From contig NC_083698.1 of the NCBI RefSeq assembly GCF_033118175.1, positions 67,797,001 through 67,861,000 of the forward strand: a stretch of DNA of 64,000 nucleotides, in the 5' to 3' direction. The notes under the pieces are model-generated. The model was not told the DNA's origin. It did not search any database and saw nothing but the letters and a program-made list of their open reading frames with translations. Of this stretch, positions 35,483 to 46,245 are shown one piece after another. The translations under genes were made by a program, and so were the position numbers. Positions within the stretch are counted from its first letter, which is position 1, and the number at the start of each line of letters is the position of its first letter. Origin of the DNA: Dama dama (Eukaryota; Chordata; Mammalia; Artiodactyla; Cervidae).

Positions 35483-36083
35483 AAATGTTCATTGCAGCAC
35501 TGTTTGTAATAGCCAGGACATGGAAGCAACCTAGATGCCCATCAGCAGATGAATGGATAAGAAAGCTATGGCACATATACACAATGGAATATTACTCAGC
35601 CATTAAAAAGAATACATTTGAATCAGTTCTAATAAGATGGATGAAACTGGAGCCCATTATACAGAGTGAAGTAAGCAAAAAAGATAAATACCAATACAGT
35701 ATACTAACGCATATATATGGAATTTAGAAAGATGGTAACAATAACCCTATATGCAAAACAGAAAAAGAGACACAGATGTATAGAACAGACTTTGGACTCT
35801 ATGGGAGAAGGCAAGGACTGGATGATCTGAGAGAATAGCATTGAAACATGTATATTATCAAGTGTGAAACAGATCGCCAGTCCAGGTTGGATGCGTGAGA
35901 CAAGTGCTCAGGGCTGGTGCACTGGGATGACCCAGAGGGATGGGATGGGGAGGGAGGTGGGAGGGGGGATCAGGATGGGGAACACATGTAAATACATGGC
36001 TGATGCATGTCAATGTATGGCAAAAACCACTACAATATTGTAAAGTAATTAGTCTCCAACTAATAAAAATAAAGGGGAAAAAA
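35483..36083 (+). mobile_element. Ruminant L1, 5'-truncated, with target duplication
   Basis: It carries the ORF2 carboxyl end (WKQPRCPSADEWIRKLWHIY, TMEYYSAIKKN) and the 3' UTR ending gtctccaactaataaaaata and an A-rich tail. The 9-base flanks aaatctttg at 35,474-35,482 and 36,084-36,092 are identical. Confidence 0.9.
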
Positions 36084-36092
36084 AAATCTTTG

Positions 36093-37208
36093 GGGGTAGT
36101 CCTGATTCTAGTTTGAGGACTCAGGGGGAGATACACATTGTTGTTGTTGTTGTTGTTTTAATGTCAAGCAGGTAACCATGACCTGTTTGCTTTAAGTACA
36201 AATGAGTGCTGCCACCAAGAAATAGCAGGGAGAGATGCTGGAGTGATGGAGGAGATGGAGGATGAACAGGGCCTGTCAGTCCCTCATAACTCAGACTAGT
36301 ACCAGGCAAGAGTGTCTCAGAAAGACAGATTTTTTTCCCCTCCTAAAGAAAGTGGGCTACATTTTTTTTATAACTTGGACTCCACACACTTTCCAAAGGA
36401 TTTGTGGATCTGAGGGACACACATCTATATAAACAGGGAGAAATTAAAGACAAAAAACAGATCAGAAGCCACGAAAAATAGCAAGGATCTGGTTGTGTAC
36501 TGGGAACAAGAGAAGGTGATGTGGTTATGGCATCTGAGCCTTCTGGTACTCCAGGAAGTAGATATCCACAGAGCTTTCCATAGCTGATAAAAGGATGGAG
36601 AATGCTTGCTTCCAGAAAGAGTTTCTTTCAAAGAATATTTTCATCTAGGTATATGCTAATCTCTAGCTCTGCAAACCCAAGGGACCTTGCCATCACTATT
36701 TTAGAAGACCTAGAAAGGCTCTTATAAAGGTGGGCGAGAGAGGGAGCTATGCTGATAAATGACAATATGACTATGACTGTTAACTGGTCTTAAAAATTCT
36801 TTAGATCTGCATAATATAACTAAAGCTAAGACTCTCCATAAAACATGAAAATAAGAACCAATTCCAAATCAGCAAATGAAAGAACAATATGCATTGCCAT
36901 CAACTATGAACAATCAAAATGAATTAGTCATAAACTAATTAAACTAGATTAAAATGAAGGCCACAGATCTGTGAATTTATGATTTGCCCTAAAATATGAA
37001 AGAATAATAATGGCACTTTATCTTCAGCTATCCAACTTCGTTTTTTACATTGTGCTTCAGGTACTGGCTATAAAACTTGAGATGTCTAAATCATAAAACA
37101 GAATTATAGCCCAAATGATTTAAACAGCAACTAAGACTAAACGCTAAATTTGTTTATACCCAAGAGCATATAAGTGCCTGAATGGAATTGAGTTTAAGAA
37201 GAAAATAC
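36093..37208. other. Intergenic, nothing recognised
   Basis: Only a (TTG)n tract at 36,139-36,157 stands out. No gene or recognisable repeat. Confidence 0.5.
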
Positions 37209-37406
37209 AGGCACACCTCGTTTCATTGTGTTTTGCTTTGCTGCAAATTTACAAAGTAAAGGTTTGTGGCAACCCTGCCTCTCCAGCAAGTCTATTGATA
37301 CTATTATTCCAACCAAATTTGTTCACTTTGTGTCTCTGTGTTACATTTTGGTAATTCTGACAATATTTCAAACTTTTTCATGATTGTATTTGTTATGCTT
37401 ATCTGT

Positions 37407-37681
37407 GGAGAAGGTGATGGCAACCCACTCCAGTACTCTTGTCTGGAAAATCCCATGGACAGAAGAGCCTGGTAGGCTGCAGTCCATGTGGTCACAAAGA
37501 GTCGCACATGACTGAGCGAACTTCACTTTCACTTTTCACTTTCATGCATTGGAGAAGGAAATGGCAACCCACTCCAGTGTTCTTGCCTGGAAAATCCCAG
37601 GGACAGAGGAGCCTGGTAGGCTGCTGTCTATGGGATCACACAGAGTCGGACACGACTGGAGCGACTTAGCAGCAGCAGCAT
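37407..37681 (+). repeat. Bov-A2 SINE inside Tigger1
   Basis: Two BovA units ending cgacttagcagcagcagca. Flanks ttatctgtg and tcatctgtg look like a 9-base target duplication with one change. Confidence 0.92.
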
Positions 37682-37865
37682 GATCATCTGTGATCAGTGA
37701 TCTTTGCTGTTACCATTATAATTTTGGGGTGCCACAAACTGCACCCACGTAAGATGGCAAACTTGACAAATGTATTCTGACTGCTCCACCAACTAACCAT
37801 TTCCTCATCTCTCTCTCTCTCTCCTTGGACCTCCCTTTTCCTTGAGACACAACAATATTGAAATT

Positions 37866-38184
37866 CAGTTCCATCCAGTCGCTCGGTCATGTCTGACTCT
37901 TTGCAAACCCATGAACTGCAGCACCAGGCCTCCCTGTCCATCACCAACTCCCAGAATTTACTCAAATTCATGTCCATTGAGTTGGTGATGCCATCCAACC
38001 ATCTCATCCTCTGTCATCCTCTTCTCCTCCCACCTTCAATCTTTCCCAGCATCAGGGTCTTTTCAAATATCAGTTCTTCGCATCAGGTGGCCAAAGTACT
38101 GTAGTTTCAGCTTCAGTATCAGTCCTTCCAATGAATATTCAGGACTGATTTCCTTTAGGATGGACTGGTTGGATCTCCTTGCAG
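37866..38184 (-). repeat. BovB 3' fragment inside Tigger1
   Basis: Reverse BovB 3' end: cagttccatccagtcgctcg, catcaccaactcccagaatt, tttcccagcatcagggtctt, gactggttggatctccttgc. tgaaatt occurs at 37,859-37,865 and 38,185-38,191, a 7-base target duplication. Confidence 0.9.
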
Positions 38185-39217
38185 TGAAATTAGGCCAGCT
38201 CTACAATGGCCTCTGTTTAAGTGAAAGAAGAGTCACATGTCTCTCACTTTAAATCAAAAGCTAGAAATGACTAAGTTTAGTGAGGAAGGCATGTTGAAAG
38301 TCAAGACAGGCTGAAAGTAGGCCTCTTGTACCAAACAGCAAGTTGTAAATGCAAAGGAAAACTTGGAGGAAATTGAAACTGTGACTCCAGTGAACGCATG
38401 AACATTAAGTGGAGCAGCCTGCTGATATGAAGAAAGTTTTGGTGCTCTGGATAGATCAGAGCAGCCACAACATTCCTATAAGCCAAAGCCTGGTCCAGAG
38501 CAAGGTCCTAACTCTCTTCAGTTCTATGAAGGTTGAGAGAGGTGAGAAAGCTGCAGAAGATAAGGTTTAAGATAGCAGAGGGTAGTTTATGAAGTTTAAG
38601 GGAAAAAAGCCATCTCTATAACACAAAAGAGAAAGGCAAAGCAGCAAGTGTGATGTAGAATTGCAGCAAATTATTTAGATGATCTAAGGTAATTAATGAA
38701 GGTGGCTGCAGTAAACAGGTCTTCAATGTAGATAAAAATGCCTTTTATTGGAGGAAGATATCATCTAGGACTTTCATAGCTGGAGAGGAAAAGTCAGGAC
38801 CTGGCTTCAAAGGATAGGTTGATGTTCATATTAGAGGATCATGTAGCTGCTGACTTTAAGTTGAAGCCAGTACTCACTCATTATTTCAAAAGTCCTAGGG
38901 CACTTAAGAGTCATGCTAAATCTACTCTGCCTGTGCTCTGTAAATGGAACAACAAAGCCTGGATCACAGCACATCTGTTTACAACATAGTTTACTGAATA
39001 TTTTCAGCCTAGTATGGAGGCCAATTGCTCAGAAAAAAAAGACCCCTTTCAAAATATTAATGCTTATTGACAATACACCTGGTCACCCAAGAGCTCTGAT
39101 GGAGATGTACAATGTGATTAATGTAGTTTTCATGCCTGGCTAACACAACATCCATTCTGCAGCTCATGGATCGAAGAATGCTTTCAACTTTAGAGTCTTA
39201 TTAAGAAATACATTTCA

Positions 39218-39401
39218 GGGCTTCCCTGGAAAACTTCACTTTCCAACGCAGGTGGTGGGGTTTGATCCCTGGTTGGCAAGCTAAGATCCCACATGCCTCG
39301 TGGCCAAAAAAAAAAAAAAAAGAGAAAAAGAGAACAGAAGCAATGTAACAAATTCAATAAAGACTTTTAAAGAAGGGGCTATATTTTAAACTAATAAAAA
39401 T
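39218..39401 (+). repeat. tRNA-derived SINE (BovA/CHR-like) inside Tigger1
   Basis: gggcttccctggaaaacttc, gtggggtttgatccctggtt, aagatcccacatgcctcgtg and an A-rich tail. The identical 12-base flanks aaatacatttca (39,206-39,217 and 39,402-39,413) prove insertion. Confidence 0.88.
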
Positions 39402-39660
39402 AAATACATTTCATAAGGCTATAGCTGTAATAAGTAGTAATTCCTCTGATTCTGGGCAAAGTAAATTGAAACCCCATGGAAAGAATGTATCATTCTAGGT
39501 GCCATTTAAGAACATTTGTGATTCACCAGAGGAGGCCAAAATATCAACATTAACAAGAGTTTGAGACATTGATTGCAGGCCTCATGGATAACTTTTAGGG
39601 GTTGAAGACTTCAGTGGAAGAAATAACTGCAGATATGGTGGAAATAGCATGAGAACTATT

Positions 39661-39964
39661 GAACAGAATCATACCAGACCAGGAAGGCAGTTCAGGTCAA
39701 GAGCATGGTGTTCTTTGAAAATGCAATCCCATAACCTAACCAACACCTGTTAGCTCTGCCTCTCCCCATCCCAACAGGTCCTTAAAAGCTATTGAGTGTT
39801 TCATTGTTTGAAATAACCCAAGTTCCAGGCAATTAGATTTTTCATCTTTGAAGGTCAAATCTCATGAATGGCCTCTTTCATAGGTAAAAGAGACATTAGC
39901 ACATAGAAGGAGAGGCAACTGGCCAAGGGAAAAAACCCAAAGAACAAATGTATGTGCATGCTCA
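39661..39964. other. Intergenic, nothing recognised
   Basis: Short single-copy-looking stretch between the Tigger1 end and the nested SINEs. Confidence 0.45.
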
Positions 39965-40540
39965 GTTCTGTTCAGTTCTTTGCAACCCCATGGACCATAA
40001 CCCAGGCTTCCCAGTGACTCAGCAGTAAAGAATCTACCTACAATGCAGGAGATGCTGGAGATGCAGGGTCAGTCCCTGGGCTGGGAATATCCCCTGGAAG
40101 AGGGTATGTCAATCAATTCCAGTATTCTTGCCGGAAGAATACCATGGACTGAGAAGCCTGTGCTGTGCTTAGTCGCTCAGTCATGTCCGACTCTTTGCCA
40201 CCCCATGGACTGCAGCCCACCAGGCTCCTCTGTCCATGGGGATTCTCCAGGCAAGAATACTGGTGTGGGTTGCCATGCCCTCCTCCAGGGGATCTTCCCA
40301 ACCCAGGGATCAAACCCAGGTCTCCCACATTGAAGGTGGATTCTTTAGTGTCTGAGCCACCAGGGAAGCCCAAGGATCCTGGCGGGCTACAGTCTGTGGG
40401 GTTGCAAAGAGTCAGACACGACTAAAGCGACCGAGTATATGCATAAATGCATGGACCGTAGCCTGCGAGGCTCTTCTGTCCATGGGATTCTCCAGGCAAG
40501 AATACTGGAGTGGGTTGCCATTCCCTTCTCCAGGGAATCA
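39965..40540. repeat. Three-deep nest of Bov-tA-type SINEs
   Basis: Outer reverse copy: 39,965-40,003 plus 40,445-40,540. Middle forward copy: 40,004-40,157 plus 40,371-40,440. Inner reverse copy: 40,158-40,370, complete from tgcttagtcgctcagtcatg to ccaccagggaagccc. The near-repeat catggaccata/catggaccgta flanks the middle copy as its target duplication. A (CAT)n run follows at 40,536-40,556. Confidence 0.8.
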
Positions 40541-41338
40541 TCATCATCATCATCATACACACACAATCTTTTCTCTAAGTTCTAGTGATTGGATTTCTGA
40601 AAAATTACTGAACTACATGAAACTCGTTCGTAAAATCCCAATAACCTTTGCAAAGACATAAAGCCAAGTTAGTCGTGGAAACTACTAGCATCTGATGAGA
40701 AATATGTCCAGGAACTCAACAGCTATCATTTACTAGGCACCAAATATATACCAAGCACTGTGCCAATTACTTAACCTAGAATTATCTCTAATTCATAACC
40801 ACTTGACTGTTCATTTATTCATCTGTGCATCTGAAAGATACTTCTGGAGTGCCTACTCTGTGCTAGACATTGTGAGAAGTGCTCAAGAGGCAGCAACAAA
40901 GACAGCCACAACTTTCCTTCTTACAGAGCTTGCACCCCAGCAGGAAAAACAGACATTAGATAGTTATACAACTGACTAATAAATTAGAATTGAGAAAATT
41001 ATTATGAAGGAAGATAGGAGACTAAGAGAGACCTTATTAAATCTGTGGGTTGGGGAATGCTGCCAGGAGAAAGTGAAGTTGAAGCTGAGGCCTGAAGATA
41101 AGCAAGAGGCCACCACAGGAGCAGCTAGGGATAGGGCAGTCCTTGCAGATCTAAGTCCTTTAGGAAGAAGCTCAGCTGTAGAGTTGAAACAGAGGCCCAG
41201 ACAGGGAACCCTCCTGTGCTCACACAGCCAGTGGGGGTCAGAAAACAATGCCAGCCTAGTTAAACCTTTGCTACTGCACCAAGATGCCTGTTACAGACTC
41301 CAGATAAAGAAAGGCATTATTAATGTGTCCACAATGAA
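40541..41338. other. Intergenic with old MIR/L2-type traces
   Basis: aggcaccaaatatataccaa and gtgcctactctgtgctagac, acagagcttgcaccccagca are phrases of old MIR/L2-like repeats. An open frame running from here into the BovB at 41,341 is a chimera and not a gene. Confidence 0.5.
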
Positions 41339-41340
41339 CT

Positions 41341-42005
41341 CAGGTTGTTCAGTTGCTAAGTCATGTCCAACCTTTTGCAAGTCCATAAACTGTAGCATGC
41401 CAGGCTTCCCAGTCCTTCACTATCTCCAGAGTCTGCTCAAACTCATGTACATTGAGTCAGTGATGCCATCCAATCATCTCATCCTCTGTCATCCCCTTCT
41501 CTTCTTGCCCTCAATCTTTCCTGGCATCAGGGTCTTTTCCAGTGAATTGGCTCTTCGCATCAGATGGCCAAGCTATTGGAGCTTCAGCTTCAGCATCAGT
41601 CCTTCCAGTGAATATTCAGGGCTCATTTCCTTTAGGATTGAGTGGTTGTTTCCCCTTGCTTACCAGGGGACTCTCAAGAGTCTTCTCCAGCACTATAGTT
41701 TAAAAGCATCCATTGTTTGGCACTCAGCCTTCTTTATGGTCCCAACTCTCACATCCATACATGATTACTGGAAAAACCAAAGCTTTGACTATACAGAACT
41801 TTGTCGGCAAAGTGATATCTCTGTTTTTAAATATGCTGTCTAGGTTTGTCATAGCTTTCCTTCCAAAGAGCAAGCATCTTTTAATTCTGTGGCTGCAGTC
41901 ACCATCTGCAGTGATTTTGGAATCCAAGAAAATAAAATCTGTCACTGTTTCCACTTTTTCCCCTTTATTTGCCATGAAGTGATGGGACTGAACGCCATGA
42001 TCTAA
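41341..42005 (-). pseudogene. BovB 3' fragment
   Basis: Reverse BovB from its 3' end (aggttgttcagttgctaagt) to the C-terminal part of the RT gene. The minus-strand reading VTDFIFLDSKITADGDCSHR and DITLPTKFCIVKALVFPVIM is a BovB protein segment, broken at both ends. Confidence 0.9.
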
Positions 42006-42010
42006 CCACA

Positions 42011-42415
42011 GATCCAGGGAGCTCTAGAGGACACCAAGCTGGACAAATACCAAAGAAATTATACCTAGGCATGTCATATCCAAACTGCAGAAAGTCCAAG
42101 AGAGAGGAAGAAATCTTGAGAGATGAAAATATAATGCTGTTTAGATAGTGGTAAATGCTAAGGGGAAAAGGTGACTTAGGAATTGCGCTGAGCAGAGGGT
42201 GGGGTGATTGTCTCCCTAGTCACACTGTGGAAAATTCTGAACTTCACCTTACCCCATTTTTCCCTTTAGCATTTACCAGTATCTAACACACATTATATTT
42301 TAATCTTTCAAGATTTCTTCCTTACTCTTTGACTGTCTGCAGTTTGAATGTGACATACCTAGGTATAATTTCTTCGGCATTTATCTACCTCGGTGTCCTC
42401 GGAGATCCCTGAATC
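42011..42415. repeat. Large imperfect inverted repeat (159-base arms)
   Basis: Left arm 42,011-42,169 and right arm 42,257-42,415 are reverse complements at about 85% (21 differences counted over 143 aligned bases), with an 87-base spacer. Shared blocks include aagaaattatacctagg, caaactgcag, aggaagaaatcttga and tggtaaatgcta. The arm sequence is L1/HAL1 ORF1-like. Confidence 0.85.
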
Positions 42416-42820
42416 TGCTTTCATATCTGCCATTAATTTGTGGAAATTTTCAGTTGTTAGTGCTTCAAGTATTTCTTCTGGCCCTTTCTTTCTTCTCCTT
42501 TTGGTATTCTCATTGAATGGACGTTATCTTTTTTCATTGTCCCACAGTTCTTAGATATTTAGTTCTATCTTTTTCAGTCATTTTGCTCTTAGCTTTTTGG
42601 CCTTGGAAGTTTCTATTGACATTTCCTCAAGCTCAGAGATGCTTACTTCAGTCATGTCCAGTCTACTAATTACTCCATCAAAGGCATTCTTCATTTTTAT
42701 TATAATATTTTTGATCTCCAGTATTTCTTTCTCATTCTTTCTTAGAATTTCCATCTCTCTGCTTACACTACTCTCAGGTTTTCTCAGGGGTGTTTTCTAA
42801 TGTCAACCTATTCTCCAGTT
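42190..42820 (-). repeat. Old L1/HAL1-type element
   Basis: The reverse strand reads an ORF1-like coiled region (e.g. from ccaaggccaaaaagctaaga and aagaatgcctttgatggagt). Related sequence resumes at 43,740-44,040 (aattcctggtctgattatac, gatgcttactctgtcttctc) and perhaps 45,150-45,590, so later elements split it. Confidence 0.6.
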
Positions 42821-42827
42821 ATCTGAT

Positions 42828-43735
42828 TCCAACAGGGTGCCCAATAATTCAATTCAACTCTGACACCAAGTCCTGGATTTAGAGACATAAGAGATACAGT
42901 TTCCATCCTTGGGTCAGGAACATCCCCTGGAGGAGAGCATGGCAACCTACTCCAGTATTCTTGCCTGGAAAATCCCGTGGATAGAGGAGCCTGGCAGGCT
43001 ACAGCCCATAGGGTCACAAAGAGTTGGACAGGACTGAAGCAACCTAGCATGCATGTATGCCACAGGTTAAGGGCTCAGTCCCACAAGGTCCTTCCACTGC
43101 AGACACCAATCCAGGGATCAAGGCTCCAGGTTACCTGCAGTTTTGTTTGACTTGACTACAAATTTGGGGAGTCCTACAACTCCCTCCTACAAGTTTGATA
43201 ATTTTCTAGAATAACTCATAGAAATCATAAAAGTATTTTGCTTACTATTACCAGTTTGTTATAATGAACACAACTCAGAGACAGCCAATGGAAGAGATGC
43301 AAAGGGCAAGGTGTGGGGCGAGGGCCGCGAAGCTTTCATGCTGTTTCTGGGGGTACCACCTTCCTAGCATCTCAATGTGTTCACCTGGAAGTTCTACAAA
43401 CCCAGTTATTTGTTGGGGTTTTATGGTGGTTCTATTACATAAGCATGATCATTTAAACTATGGTCACCGGTGACCAAGATTGAAAATAATCTCTAGTTCC
43501 TTTACCTTGCCAGAGGTCAGGGATGTAACTGAAATTTCCAACCCTCTGGTCACATGATTTGGTCTTTCTGGTGCTCAACTCCCGTCCTGAAGCCATCTAG
43601 GCATCGCTCAGCCAAGAGTCATTTTATCAACACAACAAAGACAACATCATCACTCAGGAGATTCCAAGAGTTTTAGGAGTTCTGTGCCAGAAGCCAGGGA
43701 CAAAGACCAACAATTTTTTTCTTATATCACAATTA
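42828..43735. repeat. Probable ancient LTR (ERVL/MaLR type), split by a SINE
   Basis: gggtgcccaataattcaatt, tttgataattttctagaata, ggtcaccggtgaccaagatt and the end cagggacaaagaccaacaat have the layout of an old mammalian solo LTR. No retroviral gene is present. The Bov-tA at 42,878-43,055 interrupts it. Confidence 0.4.
42878..43055 (+). repeat. Bov-tA SINE (head truncated)
   Basis: gggtcaggaacatcccctgg, cttgcctggaaaatcccgtg, agttggacaggactgaagca. Confidence 0.88.
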
Positions 43736-44041
43736 TCCACGTTCTTACATATTGTTTACTTTTAACCATTAAAACCCTTAGCATATAAAATAGAGTAGTT
43801 TGAAATTCCTGGTCTGATTATACTATTATTTCTGCCATATTTGAGTCTAGATCTGATGCTTACTCTGTCTTCTCCAATTGTGTTTTTGGTTTTTAGTATA
43901 CTTTGTAATTTTTTGTTGAAAGCTGGGCATGATATATGTCTTAGGTAAAGGAACTGGGGTAAATAGGTGTTCAGTGATGTGGTGCCTAAGATGTCAAGGA
44001 GGGCAAGTGTTCTATGATCCTATGGTTAGATCTCACTCTTA

Positions 44042-45110
44042 AAATTTTTTTAATTGAAGTAGAGTTTATTTACAATGTTGGGTTAATTTCAGATGTACAA
44101 CAAAGGGATTCTTTTCTATTATAGGAGATTACAAGATATTTAATGTAGTTCCCTGTGCTATACAGTAGGTCCTTGTTGTTTATCTATTTTTTATATACTA
44201 ATATGTAGCTGTTAACCCCAAATTCCTAATTTATTCCTCTCCTCTGTTTCCCGTTTGACAGCTGTAAGTTTCTGTTTTATAAATAATTTCATTTGTATGA
44301 TTTTTTAAAAATTCCACAAATCAGTAATATATTGTCCTATTCATTTTTGTCTGATTTACCTCAGTAGTATGATAATCTGTAAGTCCATTCATGTTGCTAC
44401 AAATGGCATTATTTCATTCTTTTTTATGGCTGACTAGTATTCCTTTGTATATATATACCACATCTTCTTTATCCTTCTATCTGTCAATGGACATTTAGGT
44501 TATTTCCATGTCTTGGCAATTGTAAATAACACTGTTATGAACATTGGGGGTATATATATATCTTTTCAAATTAGAGTTTTCTGCAAATATATGCCTTGGA
44601 GTAGGATTGCTGGGTCTTATGGTTGCTCTGTGTTTCGTTTTTAAGGAATCTCTGTGCTGTTCTGAATAGTCACTGCACCAGTTTACATGCCCACCAACAG
44701 TGTAGGAGGGTTCCCTTTCCTCCACACCCTCTCCAACATTTATTATTTGTAGACTTTTTGATGATGACCATTCTGACTGGTGTGAGGTGGTACCTCATGG
44801 TAATAGTTTTGATTTGCATTTTCAAATAACGTGGAATATCTTTTCATGTGTCTTATGGCAATCTGTATGTCTTCTTTGCAGAAATGTCTATTTAGGTTTT
44901 CTGTCCATTTTTTGACTGGATTGTTTGACTGAGCTGTATGAACTATTTGTATATTTTGGAAATTAAACCTTTGTTGGTCACATCATTTGCAAATATTTTC
45001 TCCCATTCTGTTGTCCTTTGGTTTTGTTTATGGTTTCCTTTGTTGTGCAAAAGCTTTTAAGTTTAATTAGGTCCCACTTGCTTATTTTTGCTTTTATTTC
45101 TTTGGCCTTG
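44042..45110 (-). mobile_element. Ruminant L1 3' region, 5'-truncated
   Basis: Reverse L1: ttaattgaagtagagtttat, ccctgtgctatacagtaggt, ttcattcttttttatggctg, ccaccaacagtgtaggaggg, ttgtgcaaaagcttttaagt. This covers the 3' UTR and the end of ORF2. It sits inside the older L1 listed above. Confidence 0.88.
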
Positions 45111-46243
45111 GGGGACTGTGATTGGCTCTCAGACCTTTAGTGACCCTCTCAGCTTCTTTCCCCTCTGTTGGGTAGGACAGGGTGGCTAGAGTGGGCTGAA
45201 GTTGGGTGTGTCCCTCCTCTCAGGTCAGTTAGTATCTTGATAAAACCTCAGTAAGTTAGGTTCTGATAAAATAGTTTCTCTCAAAGACAGACCTCTTTGT
45301 GAAGAAGCAGATGCATTTCAAAATGATTACTTCTTTCCTCCCCATGCTGGATGCATGAGGAGATTTTCCTCTGGTACTCATGGTGAGAACCTGGTAGGGG
45401 CCTGGAGGTAAAACTCACAGATGTGGAAAGTTTCTCACTTTTTAGACTTGTCCACTCTGAGCCTCCAGTAATTTGTCAATTACAGGTCAGGTTTTCCTAC
45501 CTCAGCACTGGTTCCTGCAGAGGTTTCTGCTCTAGTAAATTGTGATTCTTTGTATCTGCAGGTCTTTTTCTCCAAGATAGCATTTTGCCCTGTGGCCTCA
45601 CCCCTATAACAAATCTAAGAAGAGTTACTGATTTTTTCAGTTTGTTTAGTTTTTACTTGTTAGGATGCAGTAGTGACTTTCAAGCTCCTAAAGTGTCAGA
45701 GTGGAAATGCACATTTATTTCTTTATTTTCCTATTTATTGTCATTTCAATTAAAAAAGTCCAGTAACCAAGCAAAAATCTACATACTTAGTTCAAGTACA
45801 AAGAAACAGATCCGGGGTCTACATTTTGTTACACAAAGTTAGGGAGTTAATGGTCCTTGAAGAGTAGCATTTGTGCACGTAGTCAATACAAAAGTATTTG
45901 TGAAACGGGAAAGAAACTAGATGAAAGGGGACATTATACTGAAACCTGAGATGGATATTTTAGTATACATCACCACCCTTTTGTTAATATACATATGATT
46001 TAAATAGTGCCATGACAGTCCTGGTTAGACGATAAAGGGTTAAAGGAGGGACTGATGATGTAGATGAGGTAGATGTAGCCTAGAAGGTGATCTTCTCCCC
46101 TTCCTACTTTTGCTTTGATAATAAATACGTAGCCCTCTTTGTTCTGTTGCCATGAAAACAGAAATGAGTGAACAGCCTTCAGCACATACCAGCCAAACAG
46201 ACCTGCAAGAATTAAACAATCTTGGTTATTCTTTAGCTGTTAC
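45111..46243. other. Intergenic with remains of the old L1
   Basis: 45,150-45,590 may continue the old L1 from 44,040. From 45,600 to 46,243 nothing recognisable was seen. Confidence 0.45.
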
Positions 46244-46245
46244 TA

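Larger units (their letters stand above)
37209..39660 (+). pseudogene. Tigger1 DNA transposon, broken, with three nested insertions
   Basis: It starts with the terminal repeat caggcacacctcgtttcatt. After removing the inserted elements the sequence follows Tigger1 through its pogo-type transposase gene. The best-preserved piece is 38,913-39,143, with NGTTKPGSQHICLQHSLLN and LIDNTPGHPRALMEM, the part around the catalytic DDE region. The copy stops near 39,660, so its far terminal repeat is missing. Many stops and shifts make it dead. Confidence 0.85.

Noticed and set aside
40043..40425. Several overlapping open frames of 86-96 codons
   Set aside because: All are translations of the nested Bov-tA SINEs and recur at other SINE copies.
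41004..41843. 279-codon open frame on the plus strand
   Set aside because: Its second half is BovB read in antisense and its first half is an old repeat, so it is a chance fusion.
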